This document shows positions 1-8,487 of a stretch of 64,000 bases of DNA, piece after piece. The position numbers and the translations under genes were made by a program. How positions within the stretch are numbered: the first letter of the stretch is position 1; every line of letters begins with the position of its first letter. This DNA is from Bradyrhizobium sp. S69. GTDB taxonomy: Bacteria; Pseudomonadota; Alphaproteobacteria; Rhizobiales; Xanthobacteraceae. Location of the stretch: positions 49,355 through 113,354 of the forward strand of contig NZ_LMUK01000016.1 in NCBI RefSeq assembly GCF_009766005.1. Direction: 5' to 3'. Under the pieces are notes generated by a model. The model searched no databases. It was not told the DNA's origin and worked only from the letters and a program-made list of their open reading frames with translations.

Positions 1-1
1 C

Positions 2-310
2 GTGACCATCACCGTTTTCATCCGCTACCAGATCGATCCGTTCAAGCGCGCATTGTTCGAGGAATATTCCAAACGCTGGCTCACGATCATCCCGAAGGCG
101 GGTGGCGATCTGCTCGGTTACTGGATGCCGCACGAGGGCACCAACAACATCGCGTTCGCGCTGATTTCCTTCGAAAGCCTGGCGGCTTACGAGAGCTACC
201 GCGCGCGGCTGCGCAGCGACAGCGAAGGCATGGCGAATTTTGCCTTTGCCGAGGAACATCAATTCATCCTGGCGGAAGAGCGGACGTTTTTGCGCAAGGT
301 CGTCGCATAG
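2..310 (+). CDS. NIPSNAP family protein
   Basis: A 102-residue protein that fits the small NIPSNAP / dimeric alpha-beta barrel family: an N-terminal beta strand ([11 protein letters not shown]), a central tryptophan-containing segment and a C-terminal amphipathic helix. The GTG at base 2 gives a product of normal family length, but it lies at the window edge, so an upstream start cannot be excluded. The biochemical role of these proteins is poorly defined. The gene lies 69 bp before an isocitrate-lyase-fold enzyme on the same strand and may be co-transcribed with it. Confidence 0.75.
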   Translation: MTITVFIRYQIDPFKRALFEEYSKRWLTIIPKAGGDLLGYWMPHEGTNNIAFALISFESLAAYESYRARLRSDSEGMANFAFAEEHQFILAEERTFLRKVVA

Positions 311-379
311 CGCGGCGCTGGCGCCCGATGCCGCGCGTCGCTATCTTGGCGGGCAGATCACAACAAGGGAGAAAAAGCC

Positions 380-1195
380 ATGGCGGTCACCACAGCCGAC
401 AAGCGGGCGACATTCCGCAACATGCATCAATCCGGATGTTTCGTGCTGCCCAATCCCTGGGACGTCGGCAGCGCTTTGGCCTTACAGCATCTGGGCTTCA
501 AGGCGCTCGCGTCCACCAGTGCGGGCTTTGCCTGGTCAATCGGCAAATCCGACAACCGCGTGACGCTCGAGGATGTGTTGCAGCATCTCGACGCGCTCTG
601 TGGCGCGGTCGATCTGCCCGTCAACGCCGATTTCGAGGGCGGCTTCGCGCACGAGGCTGACAAGGTCGGCATCAACGTCGCGCGCGCCGTCAGGACGGGC
701 GTTGCCGGATTGTCGATCGAGGATTCGACCGGCGATGCCGAAAAGCCGCTCTACGAGCGCGAACTCGCGATTGCGCGCATCAAGGCGGCGCGGGCCGCGA
801 TCGACGCCGACCAGAGCGGCGTGCTGCTGACTGGCCGCTGCGAGGGTTTTCTGGTCGGCCGCGACGATCTCGACATGGTGATCGACCGGCTCAAGGCGTA
901 TGCGGAGGCCGGCGCGGATTGCCTCTACGCGCCCGGCATCAAGACGCGAGAACAGATATCGGCGGTGGTGAAGGCGGTGCATCCGAAGCCGGTCAATCTT
1001 CTGATCGGCGCGTCCGGTCTCTCGGTCAAGCAGGCCGAAGAACTCGGCGTGCGCCGCATCAGCGTCGGCGGTTCGCTGGCGCGCACGGCGTGGGCCGGTT
1101 TTATGCGCGCGGCGCGCGAGATGGCGGAGCATGGGACGTTCGCCGAGCTTGCCAATGGCTATTCCGGCGGCGAATTGAACAAGATGTTCAAGTAG
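380..1195 (+). CDS. Isocitrate lyase / PEP mutase family protein
   Basis: A 271-residue TIM-barrel enzyme of the ICL/PEP-mutase superfamily. Visible signatures are NPWD (25-28), the metal-binding acidic motif DFEGG (84-88), IEDS (113-116) and TGRCEGFLVG (151-160). The KKCGH loop of true isocitrate lyase is absent. Members of this group cleave or form C-C or P-C bonds of 2-oxo acids such as 2-methylisocitrate, oxaloacetate or phosphonopyruvate; the exact substrate cannot be read here. The ATG follows a GGGAG ribosome site. A second, only distantly similar member of the superfamily lies at 59623-60495. Confidence 0.85.
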   Translation: MAVTTADKRATFRNMHQSGCFVLPNPWDVGSALALQHLGFKALASTSAGFAWSIGKSDNRVTLEDVLQHLDALCGAVDLPVNADFEGGFAHEADKVGINVARAVRTGVAGLSIEDSTGDAEKPLYERELAIARIKAARAAIDADQSGVLLTGRCEGFLVGRDDLDMVIDRLKAYAEAGADCLYAPGIKTREQISAVVKAVHPKPVNLLIGASGLSVKQAEELGVRRISVGGSLARTAWAGFMRAAREMAEHGTFAELANGYSGGELNKMFK

Positions 1196-1216
1196 TACGC
1201 CGTCCACAACAGCGCG

Positions 1217-1236
1217 GCGGGCGGTGAAACGCCCGC
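1217..1236 (+). terminator. GC-rich hairpin after the ICL-fold gene
   Basis: A perfect 7-bp stem (GCGGGCG/CGCCCGC) with a 6-nt loop begins 22 bases after the stop of the upstream gene. No T-tract follows, so intrinsic termination is uncertain; it lies between convergent genes. Confidence 0.35.
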
Positions 1237-1263
1237 TGCGTCAATTCAGGCGGCTCTTATCCG

Positions 1264-1683
1264 CTACCGCTGTTCCGAGTGATTGAAGGGGTTGGCCCTC
1301 TGGGTCGTGTCGCTCGGGGTGGGGCTCGGCGGCGGCGGACGATTGGCGGCAGCGCCCGTGGTGACACCCGGCGCGGAGTTGGCGCGCGGCGTCACGTCAC
1401 GCATGCCCGGAGGCGCCGGCGGCGGTTGCGTATTGTCCTGCGCCGTCGCGGCGACCGGCGTAGTGCCGGCCTGTTCGACCGAAGAATTGTTCAAGCCATA
1501 AAATACCGCGCCAAGCACGACGGCGATGCCCACGGCGAAGATCGCGATCTTGCCGCCGCTGGCCCGGCCCTCCGCGAGTTCGGGATCAGGCTGCAATCGA
1601 TTGTCGAGGCGCGTGGGGTCGCGCAAATCGTCGCCGGCAAGCGGCGGACGCATGAGCTCGTCCGGAATGCGTTGGTTGGCCAT
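1264..1683 (-). CDS. Single-pass membrane protein, proline-rich C terminus
   Basis: A 139-residue protein. Residues 1-43 are hydrophilic, one membrane segment follows (IAIFAVGIAVVLGAVFYGL), and the rest is a low-complexity Pro/Ala/Thr-rich tail likely to lie in the periplasm. No catalytic motif is visible and no known function is recognised. It is convergent with the upstream ICL-fold gene and divergent from the TRIC-type channel. Confidence 0.7.
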   Translation of the reverse strand: MANQRIPDELMRPPLAGDDLRDPTRLDNRLQPDPELAEGRASGGKIAIFAVGIAVVLGAVFYGLNNSSVEQAGTTPVAATAQDNTQPPPAPPGMRDVTPRANSAPGVTTGAAANRPPPPSPTPSDTTQRANPFNHSEQR

Positions 1684-1787
1684 CGATGGGTTCCTCCGTT
1701 GGCTTCCGTTACTAACGGCCGCGGCCCGCCCCAGGTTCCTGAGCGCGTCCGATTTCCGGGCCTGTTCAGGATGGAACCCGCGACGTA

Positions 1788-1847
1788 AGTTCCAGCTCCA
1801 GTTCCAAACTCAGTTCCAAGCTCAGTTCCAAGCTCAGTTCCAAGCTC
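1788..1847. repeat. Five tandem copies of a 12-bp repeat
   Basis: Five units of agttccaagctc; the last three are identical and the first two differ slightly. The array ends two bases before the GGGGG ribosome site of the TRIC-type channel gene, so it sits in the leader or promoter of that gene. Confidence 0.95.
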
Positions 1848-1860
1848 TTGGGGGATTGCG

Positions 1861-2502
1861 ATGCGGGCTCTGCCGCCGGGCGATATCGTTCTCTACGGCC
1901 TGTCGCTGGTGGCGATCGCGGCACAGGCGATGACCGCGGCGCTGGCTGCGGGGCGGCGCAGCATGGACTGGGTCGGCGTCTGCCTTTTGGGCTCGATCAC
2001 CGCGCTCGGCGGCGGCACCATCCGCGACGTCCTGCTCGGGCATTACCCGCTGCTGTGGGTGGAGAACCCGTCTTATCTCGCCCTGACCGGGCTTGCCGCC
2101 TTCGTGACCATCCTGGTCGCGCGGCTGGTGCATCGGTTGAACCTGGCGTTTCTGGTGCTCGACGCCATCGGGCTTGTGGTGTTCACGATGGCCGGCTGCG
2201 ATGTCGCCTGGCAGATGAACGAGCCGCTGACGATCGTGATCGTGTCGGGGATGATCACCGGCTGCGCCGGCGGCGTGTTGCGCGACATCCTGTGCAACGA
2301 CGTGCCGCTGCTGTTTCGCTCCGAACTTTACGCCAGCGTCTCCGTGGTCACCGGGCTGTTCTACGCCACCGCGTTCGGACTGAAATTGAACGACGAGACC
2401 TGGACCACGCTGACCTTTGTGCTCGGCCTGTCGTTTCGCCTGCTGGCGATCCGCTACAAATGGCAAATGCCGAAATTCGTCTTCAACGAGGACGGGCGGT
2501 AA
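1861..2502 (+). CDS. Trimeric intracellular cation channel (TRIC/UPF0126) family membrane protein
   Basis: A 213-residue polytopic protein with about seven hydrophobic segments arranged as two related halves. Each half carries the glycine-rich motif of the family (ALGGGTIRDVLLG near 50 and GCAGGVLRDILCN near 135), as in YicG/YadS-type TRIC channels. Bacterial TRIC homologues conduct monovalent cations across the inner membrane. The ATG is preceded by GGGGG, and the leader contains a 12-bp tandem repeat that could affect expression through copy-number change. It is convergent with the cytochrome c gene, with a 10-bp gap. Confidence 0.85.
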   Translation: MRALPPGDIVLYGLSLVAIAAQAMTAALAAGRRSMDWVGVCLLGSITALGGGTIRDVLLGHYPLLWVENPSYLALTGLAAFVTILVARLVHRLNLAFLVLDAIGLVVFTMAGCDVAWQMNEPLTIVIVSGMITGCAGGVLRDILCNDVPLLFRSELYASVSVVTGLFYATAFGLKLNDETWTTLTFVLGLSFRLLAIRYKWQMPKFVFNEDGR

Positions 2503-2512
2503 GGGGGCACGG

Positions 2513-3763
2513 TCATTTGCGCGCGGCCGCCACCTGCGAAGCCGTCACCGCGGAGGCGGAGTTGCCCCAGGAATTGCGGACATAGGTCGCGACATCGGCG
2601 ATCTCCTGATCCGACAAATCCTTCGCGTAAGCCGGCATCGATCCGGTATTGGGCGCGCGCGGCGTAGTTACGGTCTGCGCGCCCTCAAGGATGATGCGCA
2701 GCGTGTTGGCGGGGATCGCCGATTGCAGATTGGCATTGCCGGGCAGCGGCGGATAGATCCGCGGCGCGCCGGAGCCATCGACTTCATGGCAGGCGATGCA
2801 GGCGCGCTTGTAGATCCGCGCACCGTCGCTCATTTGCGTCGCCGCGGGCGGCACGACATTCGGCTCCGGCGCGCCGGCCGGCAAATCCTTCAGGTAGACC
2901 GCCATCGCACGAACATCGCCATCGCTCATGTTGGAGGTCGAATCGACCACGACCTCGGCCATCAATCCGCCGGCATGGCTGCGGCCGTTGCGGCCGCTTT
3001 GTAGATACTCGACGATATCGTCGACGCTCCACGATTTCAGTCCGCTGCGTTCCGCGCCATCGAGCCGCGGCGCGAACTGGTCCTGCACCAGTCCACCACT
3101 GAGCGCGCGGGCGGGCTTGTCGGCGCCGAACACGTCCTTGGTGGTGTGGCAGGCGCCGCAATGGGCCGCACCTTCGACCAGGTAGCGGCCGCGATTCCAC
3201 TCCGCGCTCTTGTGCTGGTCGGGCTGGAGGATACCGGGCTGGAAGAACAGCCAGTCCCAGCCGCGCATCACCACGCGATAGTTCAGCGGCCAGCGCAGTT
3301 GCGGCGGCGATGGTGCGTTCGTGACCGGCGCCAATGTCGCCAGATAAGCCTTGATCGCCAGAATGTCCTGGCGGGTCATTTTGCTGAAATAGGGATAAGG
3401 GAACGCCGGGTAATAGCGCGAACCGTTCGGCGCCACGCCGTTACGCAGCGCTTGATAGAAGTCCTCGTCGCTCCAGCCGCCGAGGCCGGTCGCGCGATCC
3501 GGCGTCAGATTGGCCGAATAGATGCCGCCGAATGGCGTCTCGATCCGCTTGCCCCCGGCGAACGGTTTTAAGGGATCGGCGGTATGGCAGCCCGCGCAAT
3601 CCCCCGCAGTGGCCAGCGCCTTGCCGCGCGCGAGGGTGTCGGCGGAGGTTTGGGCCTGAGCGGCTTGGGCCCGGGCTTCGCCCAAGGCGAACTTCGTGCC
3701 GAACGCAGTGCACAAAAGCAGAGCCGGCAGAATCGCTCGCATCGCACCGTATCGTCGCTGCAC
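2513..3763 (-). CDS. Tri-haem c-type cytochrome (alcohol/gluconate dehydrogenase cytochrome subunit type)
   Basis: A protein of about 416 residues with an N-terminal signal segment (MRAILPALLLCTAF) and three CXXCH haem sites: CAGCH (56-60), CGACH (202-206) and CIACH (322-326). This architecture matches membrane-associated tri-haem subunits that carry electrons from periplasmic alcohol, aldehyde or gluconate dehydrogenases to ubiquinone or a terminal oxidase. No dehydrogenase subunit adjoins it here. I chose the GTG at 3763, 9 nt after a GGGAG; an ATG seven codons later is the alternative. The open frame extends further upstream, but without a signal peptide at its end. Confidence 0.85.
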   Translation of the reverse strand: MQRRYGAMRAILPALLLCTAFGTKFALGEARAQAAQAQTSADTLARGKALATAGDCAGCHTADPLKPFAGGKRIETPFGGIYSANLTPDRATGLGGWSDEDFYQALRNGVAPNGSRYYPAFPYPYFSKMTRQDILAIKAYLATLAPVTNAPSPPQLRWPLNYRVVMRGWDWLFFQPGILQPDQHKSAEWNRGRYLVEGAAHCGACHTTKDVFGADKPARALSGGLVQDQFAPRLDGAERSGLKSWSVDDIVEYLQSGRNGRSHAGGLMAEVVVDSTSNMSDGDVRAMAVYLKDLPAGAPEPNVVPPAATQMSDGARIYKRACIACHEVDGSGAPRIYPPLPGNANLQSAIPANTLRIILEGAQTVTTPRAPNTGSMPAYAKDLSDQEIADVATYVRNSWGNSASAVTASQVAAARK

Positions 3764-3988
3764 CAATAAAATCTCCCAAACCTCATTATAACGCAAAACC
3801 GGGACGAACGATCGCGCCACGCCATTTCGTGGCCAAGCGCCGTTACGACACAAACCGAAATAAAACGCCGCTATTCCCGGCACGAAATTGCGATCTGCTT
3901 CCTGCGGGTCTCCATTGCCCAGATTTCTGATGCGCGGCCTGCGAAAACCGACATAGACTGGTTCTAAGGAATTGAACAATTACATAAA

Positions 3989-4020
3989 AACCCGCAAGCG
4001 GCCGCTGCTTGCCCGGGTTT
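3989..4020. promoter_or_regulatory. Imperfect hairpin in the leader of the indolepyruvate oxidoreductase
   Basis: The segment aaacccgcaagcggccgc is followed by a near-complementary arm ending cccgggttt, just upstream of the ribosome site. It could be a leader structure or simple chance; there is no T-tract and no known riboswitch signature. Confidence 0.25.
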
Positions 4021-4032
4021 AAAGAGGGTGGA

Positions 4033-7000
4033 ATGGGAATCAACCAAGGTCCGATCAGTCTCGATCAGAAATACACCCAGGGCTCCGGCCACGTCTTCCT
4101 GACCGGGATTCAGGCGCTGGTCCGGCTGCCGATGGCGCAGATCCGCCGCGACCGCGCCGCAGGCCTCAATACCGCGGGCTTCATCTCCGGCTATCGCGGG
4201 TCGCCGCTCGGCGGCTATGACCAGCAATTGTTCGCCGCGCGGAAACATCTCGAACAGTACAACGTCAAGTTCCAGCCCGGCGTGAACGAAGACCTCGCGG
4301 CCACCGCGATCTGGGGCTCGCAGCAGCTCAATCTGTCGCCCGGCGCCAACCATGATGGCGTGGTCGGCATCTGGTACGGCAAGGGCCCCGGCGTCGATCG
4401 TTGCGGCGACGTGTTCCGCCACGGCAATGCGGCGGGCTCGGCCAAGAATGGCGGCGTCCTGTGTCTGGCCGGCGACGATCACGGTGCCAAATCCTCCACC
4501 GTGCCGCATCAGTCCGACCACGCCTTCATCTCGGCGCTGATGCCCTATCTCTATCCCTCGAGCATCCATGAAATGATCGAGATGGGGCTGCTCGGGATCG
4601 CGATGTCGCGCTATTCCGGCTGCTGGGTCGGCATGAAGGTGATCACCGAAACCGTGGAGACCACGGCGGAGATCGACCTCTCCGACGAGATGAAGCCCTT
4701 CATCATTCCGACCGATTTCGAGATGCCGCCGGGTGGCCTGAACCTGCGCTGGCCCGACGACCGTTACGACCAGGACCGGCGCTTGCAGGACTACAAGGGC
4801 TTTGCCGCGATCGCGTTCGCGCGCGCCAACAAGGTCAACCGTATCACCATGGATTCGCCGAACGCGCGCTTCGGCATCATGGCGTCGGGCAAGAGCTACG
4901 AGGATATCCGCCAGGCGCTGCGCGAATTGGGGATCACCGAGGAAGTCGCCGCCAAGATCGGCTTGCGGCTCTACAAGATCGGCATGCCCTGGCCGCTGGA
5001 GCCGCAAGGCGTGCGCGAGTTCGCGGTCGGCCTTGAAGAGATTTTAATCGTCGAAGAGCGCCGCGAGATCGTCGAGAATCAAGTCAAGCAGGAATTGTTC
5101 AACTGGCGCGACGACGTCCGCCCGCGCATCATCGGCAAGATGGACGATCACGACAAGCGCTTTTTGCCCTTCGCGGAAGAACTCAGCGTGGCGTCACTGG
5201 CGAGCTCGCTGACCGAGCGCCTGCTTCGACTTAATCTCAATCCCGAAATCGCAGCCATGCTGCGCGCCAAGGCCGACTGGTTCAACGGCCGCCAGGCCAG
5301 CCAGATGCAGGCGGTGGCGCCGATCACCCGCACGCCGTATTTCTGCTCGGGCTGTCCGCACAATACCTCGACCAAGGTGCCGGAAGGATCCCGCGCGTTC
5401 GCCGGCATCGGCTGCCATTTCATGGCGCTGTGGATGGACCGCTCGACCGAGACGTTTACCCATATGGGCGGCGAGGGCGTGCCCTGGGTCGGCGTCGCGC
5501 CCTTCACCAAGGAAGAGCACGTGTTCGCCAATCTCGGCGACGGCACTTATTTCCATTCCGGCAGCTTGGCGATCCGTCAGGCGGTCGCCTCCAAGGCCAA
5601 CATCACTTACAAGATCCTCTACAACGATGCGACCGCGATGACCGGCGGCCAGCACGTCGACGGCGAACTCTCGCCGCAGCAGATCACCTTCCAGCTTCAC
5701 TCCGAGGGCATCCGCGACATCTATCTGGTGTCGGAAAATCCCGACGCCTATCCGGCCTCCGAGATCGCGCCCGGCACCAAGACCGCGCATCGCGATGAGC
5801 TCGATGCGGTCCAGAAGACGTTGCGCCAGGTCAAGGGCGCTTCCGCTATCGTGTTCGTGCAGACCTGCGCCGCCGAAAAACGTCGCCGCCGCAAGCGCGG
5901 CACCATGGAGGATCCGGCGCGCCGGGTGCTGATCAACCCGGCGGTCTGCGAAGGCTGCGGCGACTGTTCGGTGCAGTCGAACTGCATCTCGGTCGAGCCG
6001 CTGGAGACCGAGATGGGGCGCAAGCGCGCCATCAACCAATCGACCTGCAACAAGGATTATTCCTGCGTCAAAGGTTTTTGCCCCTCCTTTGTCACCGTCG
6101 ATGGCGGCAAGCTGCGCAAGCGCGCGCCGGCCGGCGTCGGCGATATCGGCGAACTGCCGGAACCGGCGTCGCGTCCGTCGCTGGAGCGTCCCTATAACGT
6201 CGCGGTTGGCGGCGTCGGCGGCACCGGCGTCCTGACCATCGGCGCGCTGCTCGGCATGGCCGCCCATATCGAGGGCAAGGCCAGCATGATCCTCGACATG
6301 TCGGGGCTGGCGCAAAAGGGCGGCGCGGTGCTGAGCCACGTTCGGCTCTCGGAGCACACTGCGGACGTGACCTGTTCGCGCATCGTCACCGGCACCGCCG
6401 ATCTGGTGCTCGCGGCCGACGAGGTGGTGGCCGCCGCCAAGGAAACCATCACGCTGTGCGAATCCGACCGCACCACCGGAATCATCAACACGCATCTGAT
6501 TCCGATCGCGGATTTTATCCTGAACCGCGATTTCAACTTCCAGGCGCGCAAGGTCAATCACGTGCTGGAGACCGCGCTGCGCAAGGATTCCTCGTTCTTC
6601 GATTTCACAAAACCAGCCGAAACCCTGCTCGGCGATTCCATCGCCACCAACATGATGATGATGGGCTTTGCCTATCAGAAGGGGCTGCTGCCGCTGTCGG
6701 CGCAATCGATCCAGCAGGCGATCGAAGTCAACGGCGTCGCGGTCAAGATGAACATGCAAGCCTTCCAGTTGGGGCGTCTGGCGGCGGCCGATCCGACGCG
6801 GCTCGCCTCGATGATGAAGGGCCAGGACGAGACGGTAGCGCCGAAGACGCTGGATGCAATGTCGCTCGATGACATCATCGCGCATCGCTCGACATTATTG
6901 ACCGAGTATCAGAACGAAAAGCTTAGCGTCCGTTATCGCAAGCTGGTGTCGCAGGTGCGCAGCGCCACGACCGATCTCGGCTTCGGCGACGAGTTGCCGC

Positions 7001-7524
7001 GCGCGGTCGCGATCAACTACGCCAAGCTGCTCGCCTACAAGGACGAATACGAGGTGGCGCGTCTCTACACCGACGGCCGATTTGAAAAGCAACTGCGCGA
7101 CCAGTTCGACGGCGACTTCAAGATCAATTTTAACCTCGCGCCGCCGCTCCTGGGCGGTGGCACCGACGCGCTGGGGCGGCCGAAGAAGCGCGCGTTCGGC
7201 GCGTGGATGATGCCGGTGTTTCGTAACCTGGCGAAAATGCGCAACCTGCGCGGCACGGCATTCGACATTTTCGGCTACAGCCCCGACCGCAAGCTCGAGC
7301 GCGAGCTGATCACGGCTTACGAAAAGGATGTCGCCTCCGTGCTCGTCGCGCTGTCGGCGATCACGCTCGATACCGCGATCGAATTGCTGTCGCTGCCCGA
7401 TCGCATCCGAGGCTACGGCCCGGTGAAGGAAAAGGCCGCGCACGACGCCAGGACCCGCCACACGCAACTGACCGCCGACCTCGCCAACCCGCCGCCGGCA
7501 CCGCGGCAGATCGCGGCGGAGTAA
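4033..7524 (+). CDS. Indolepyruvate:ferredoxin oxidoreductase, fused alpha-beta-gamma
   Basis: A 1163-residue single-chain 2-oxoacid:ferredoxin oxidoreductase. It oxidatively decarboxylates arylpyruvates (indolepyruvate, phenylpyruvate) to acyl-CoA. The order is: an N-terminal pyrimidine-binding-like domain; a cysteine pair before the thiamine-diphosphate domain (CSGCPHN near 438); the TPP-site region GDGTYFHSG near 502; a cysteine-rich Fe-S segment (CEGCGDCSVQSNC near 639); and a gamma domain beginning GGVGGTGVLTIG near 725. Length matches the fused proteobacterial IorAB-like enzymes. The ATG at 4033 has an AGAGGG site upstream; a TTG eight codons earlier is less likely. It probably serves aromatic amino-acid catabolism. 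It appears monocistronic. Confidence 0.92.
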   Translation: MGINQGPISLDQKYTQGSGHVFLTGIQALVRLPMAQIRRDRAAGLNTAGFISGYRGSPLGGYDQQLFAARKHLEQYNVKFQPGVNEDLAATAIWGSQQLNLSPGANHDGVVGIWYGKGPGVDRCGDVFRHGNAAGSAKNGGVLCLAGDDHGAKSSTVPHQSDHAFISALMPYLYPSSIHEMIEMGLLGIAMSRYSGCWVGMKVITETVETTAEIDLSDEMKPFIIPTDFEMPPGGLNLRWPDDRYDQDRRLQDYKGFAAIAFARANKVNRITMDSPNARFGIMASGKSYEDIRQALRELGITEEVAAKIGLRLYKIGMPWPLEPQGVREFAVGLEEILIVEERREIVENQVKQELFNWRDDVRPRIIGKMDDHDKRFLPFAEELSVASLASSLTERLLRLNLNPEIAAMLRAKADWFNGRQASQMQAVAPITRTPYFCSGCPHNTSTKVPEGSRAFAGIGCHFMALWMDRSTETFTHMGGEGVPWVGVAPFTKEEHVFANLGDGTYFHSGSLAIRQAVASKANITYKILYNDATAMTGGQHVDGELSPQQITFQLHSEGIRDIYLVSENPDAYPASEIAPGTKTAHRDELDAVQKTLRQVKGASAIVFVQTCAAEKRRRRKRGTMEDPARRVLINPAVCEGCGDCSVQSNCISVEPLETEMGRKRAINQSTCNKDYSCVKGFCPSFVTVDGGKLRKRAPAGVGDIGELPEPASRPSLERPYNVAVGGVGGTGVLTIGALLGMAAHIEGKASMILDMSGLAQKGGAVLSHVRLSEHTADVTCSRIVTGTADLVLAADEVVAAAKETITLCESDRTTGIINTHLIPIADFILNRDFNFQARKVNHVLETALRKDSSFFDFTKPAETLLGDSIATNMMMMGFAYQKGLLPLSAQSIQQAIEVNGVAVKMNMQAFQLGRLAAADPTRLASMMKGQDETVAPKTLDAMSLDDIIAHRSTLLTEYQNEKLSVRYRKLVSQVRSATTDLGFGDELPRAVAINYAKLLAYKDEYEVARLYTDGRFEKQLRDQFDGDFKINFNLAPPLLGGGTDALGRPKKRAFGAWMMPVFRNLAKMRNLRGTAFDIFGYSPDRKLERELITAYEKDVASVLVALSAITLDTAIELLSLPDRIRGYGPVKEKAAHDARTRHTQLTADLANPPPAPRQIAAE

Positions 7525-7637
7525 ATCGGCGGCGTTATCGGGGAGTTTCAACGGGCAGATCGGTTTCGAATTGCCGGAGTTGGTGGTTGCCCTCGAAAAG
7601 AAATCATTTCAATTCTGAAACCTTTCCGGATTGGCCA

Positions 7638-8012
7638 ATGACAACGGATCGCGAGGAACTCATTTCAAAGCTGGCTGTGGGAGATATGTTTCACGCTTCG
7701 TTTTCAAATGAAGCGGTAAGAATGTGCATTGTGACGTCGGTGAATAGTGCGGCTGTGATGGCAAGGGCAGTTACGACCCAGGAAATTTTTTCTTTTGATC
7801 GAGTTTTCGGGAGGGCGCAATCGATAAGAGGAGCAATTTGTACCATCGACTCGGTTTATCGCCTGCCTGGTGAGATTCGAGATGTCTTGTTGGAGATTGA
7901 TCGGCGTTACGGAGGGGAGCCGGCTCCCTACGGCCTGCCCCTTAGCATTATTGAGCGCCGCGCTCTTCTCGATGCAATGGAACTGTTCTCGTCAAACCCA
8001 TTGCCGCTTTGA
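7638..8012 (+). CDS. Hypothetical protein
   Basis: A 124-residue protein with no family I recognise, alternating short beta strands and a helical C terminus (SIIERRALLDAMELF). Base composition is clearly more AT-rich than both neighbours, suggesting acquired DNA. I chose the ATG at 7638 (MTTDREELIS); the frame is open back to a TTG at 7587. No membrane segment or signal peptide is visible. It stands alone between the oxidoreductase and a repeat-rich spacer. Confidence 0.6.
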   Translation: MTTDREELISKLAVGDMFHASFSNEAVRMCIVTSVNSAAVMARAVTTQEIFSFDRVFGRAQSIRGAICTIDSVYRLPGEIRDVLLEIDRRYGGEPAPYGLPLSIIERRALLDAMELFSSNPLPL

Positions 8013-8135
8013 TTACAGCAATTGGTCACAGACAAGAAGTAGGCACATCCGCGCGGTCAGCCCGATCGGCGGATCTGCAAGTTCGTCACCTCGCCCTGCT
8101 TGCGGCAGATCGCGGCGGAGTAGGCTCGAAGATTT

Positions 8136-8224
8136 CGTCATGCCCGGGCTTGTCCCGGGCATCCACGTCTTGGGAGTTTCAAGCAAGCGAGACGTGGATG
8201 GCCGGGACAAGCCCGGCCATGACG
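8136..8224. repeat. Two-arm intergenic palindrome, class A
   Basis: Two arms of about 35 bp begin cgtcatgcccgggcttgtcc and end in its near-complement, separated by about 19 bp. The same element recurs at 13721-13810, so it is a dispersed family. The transcript would fold into a long hairpin. Confidence 0.9.
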
Positions 8225-8305
8225 GATAGCGAGATGTTCGAGGAAGCCATCCTGCGAGACGCGGCCACGCGGCCGCTCCTCAGAGCCTGCGAAGTTATCT
8301 CAGGC

Positions 8306-8426
8306 GTCATCCTGAGGTGCGAGCCATTGCGAGCCTCGAAGGATGTTGTTCTGCGCGGCGCATGGCCGCAAGTACTGCGCTGAACACCATCCTTCGAGGC
8401 TCGCTGCGCTCGCACCTCAGGATGAC
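8306..8426. repeat. Two-arm intergenic palindrome, class B
   Basis: The left arm starts gtcatcctgaggtgcgagc and the right arm ends gctcgcacctcaggatgac, with a second inner inverted pair (gcctcgaaggatg / catccttcgaggc). Truncated relatives occur near 15781-15952. The whole 8013-8487 spacer contains only these repeats; I see no gene in it. Confidence 0.85.
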
Positions 8427-8487
8427 GGCGGAGCTTATCATCGGGCCGCGCTTTGCGCGGCCTGCAGCCCTCAGCACGAGCCGCCCG

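Noticed and set aside
1279..1788. 169-codon plus-strand frame
   Set aside because: Arg/Gly-rich antisense of the membrane-anchored protein at 1264-1683.
5194..6885. 563-codon open frame antisense to the indolepyruvate oxidoreductase
   Set aside because: It lies wholly within a well-supported gene, shows His/Arg/Asp-rich composition typical of high-GC antisense shadows, and has no family motif.
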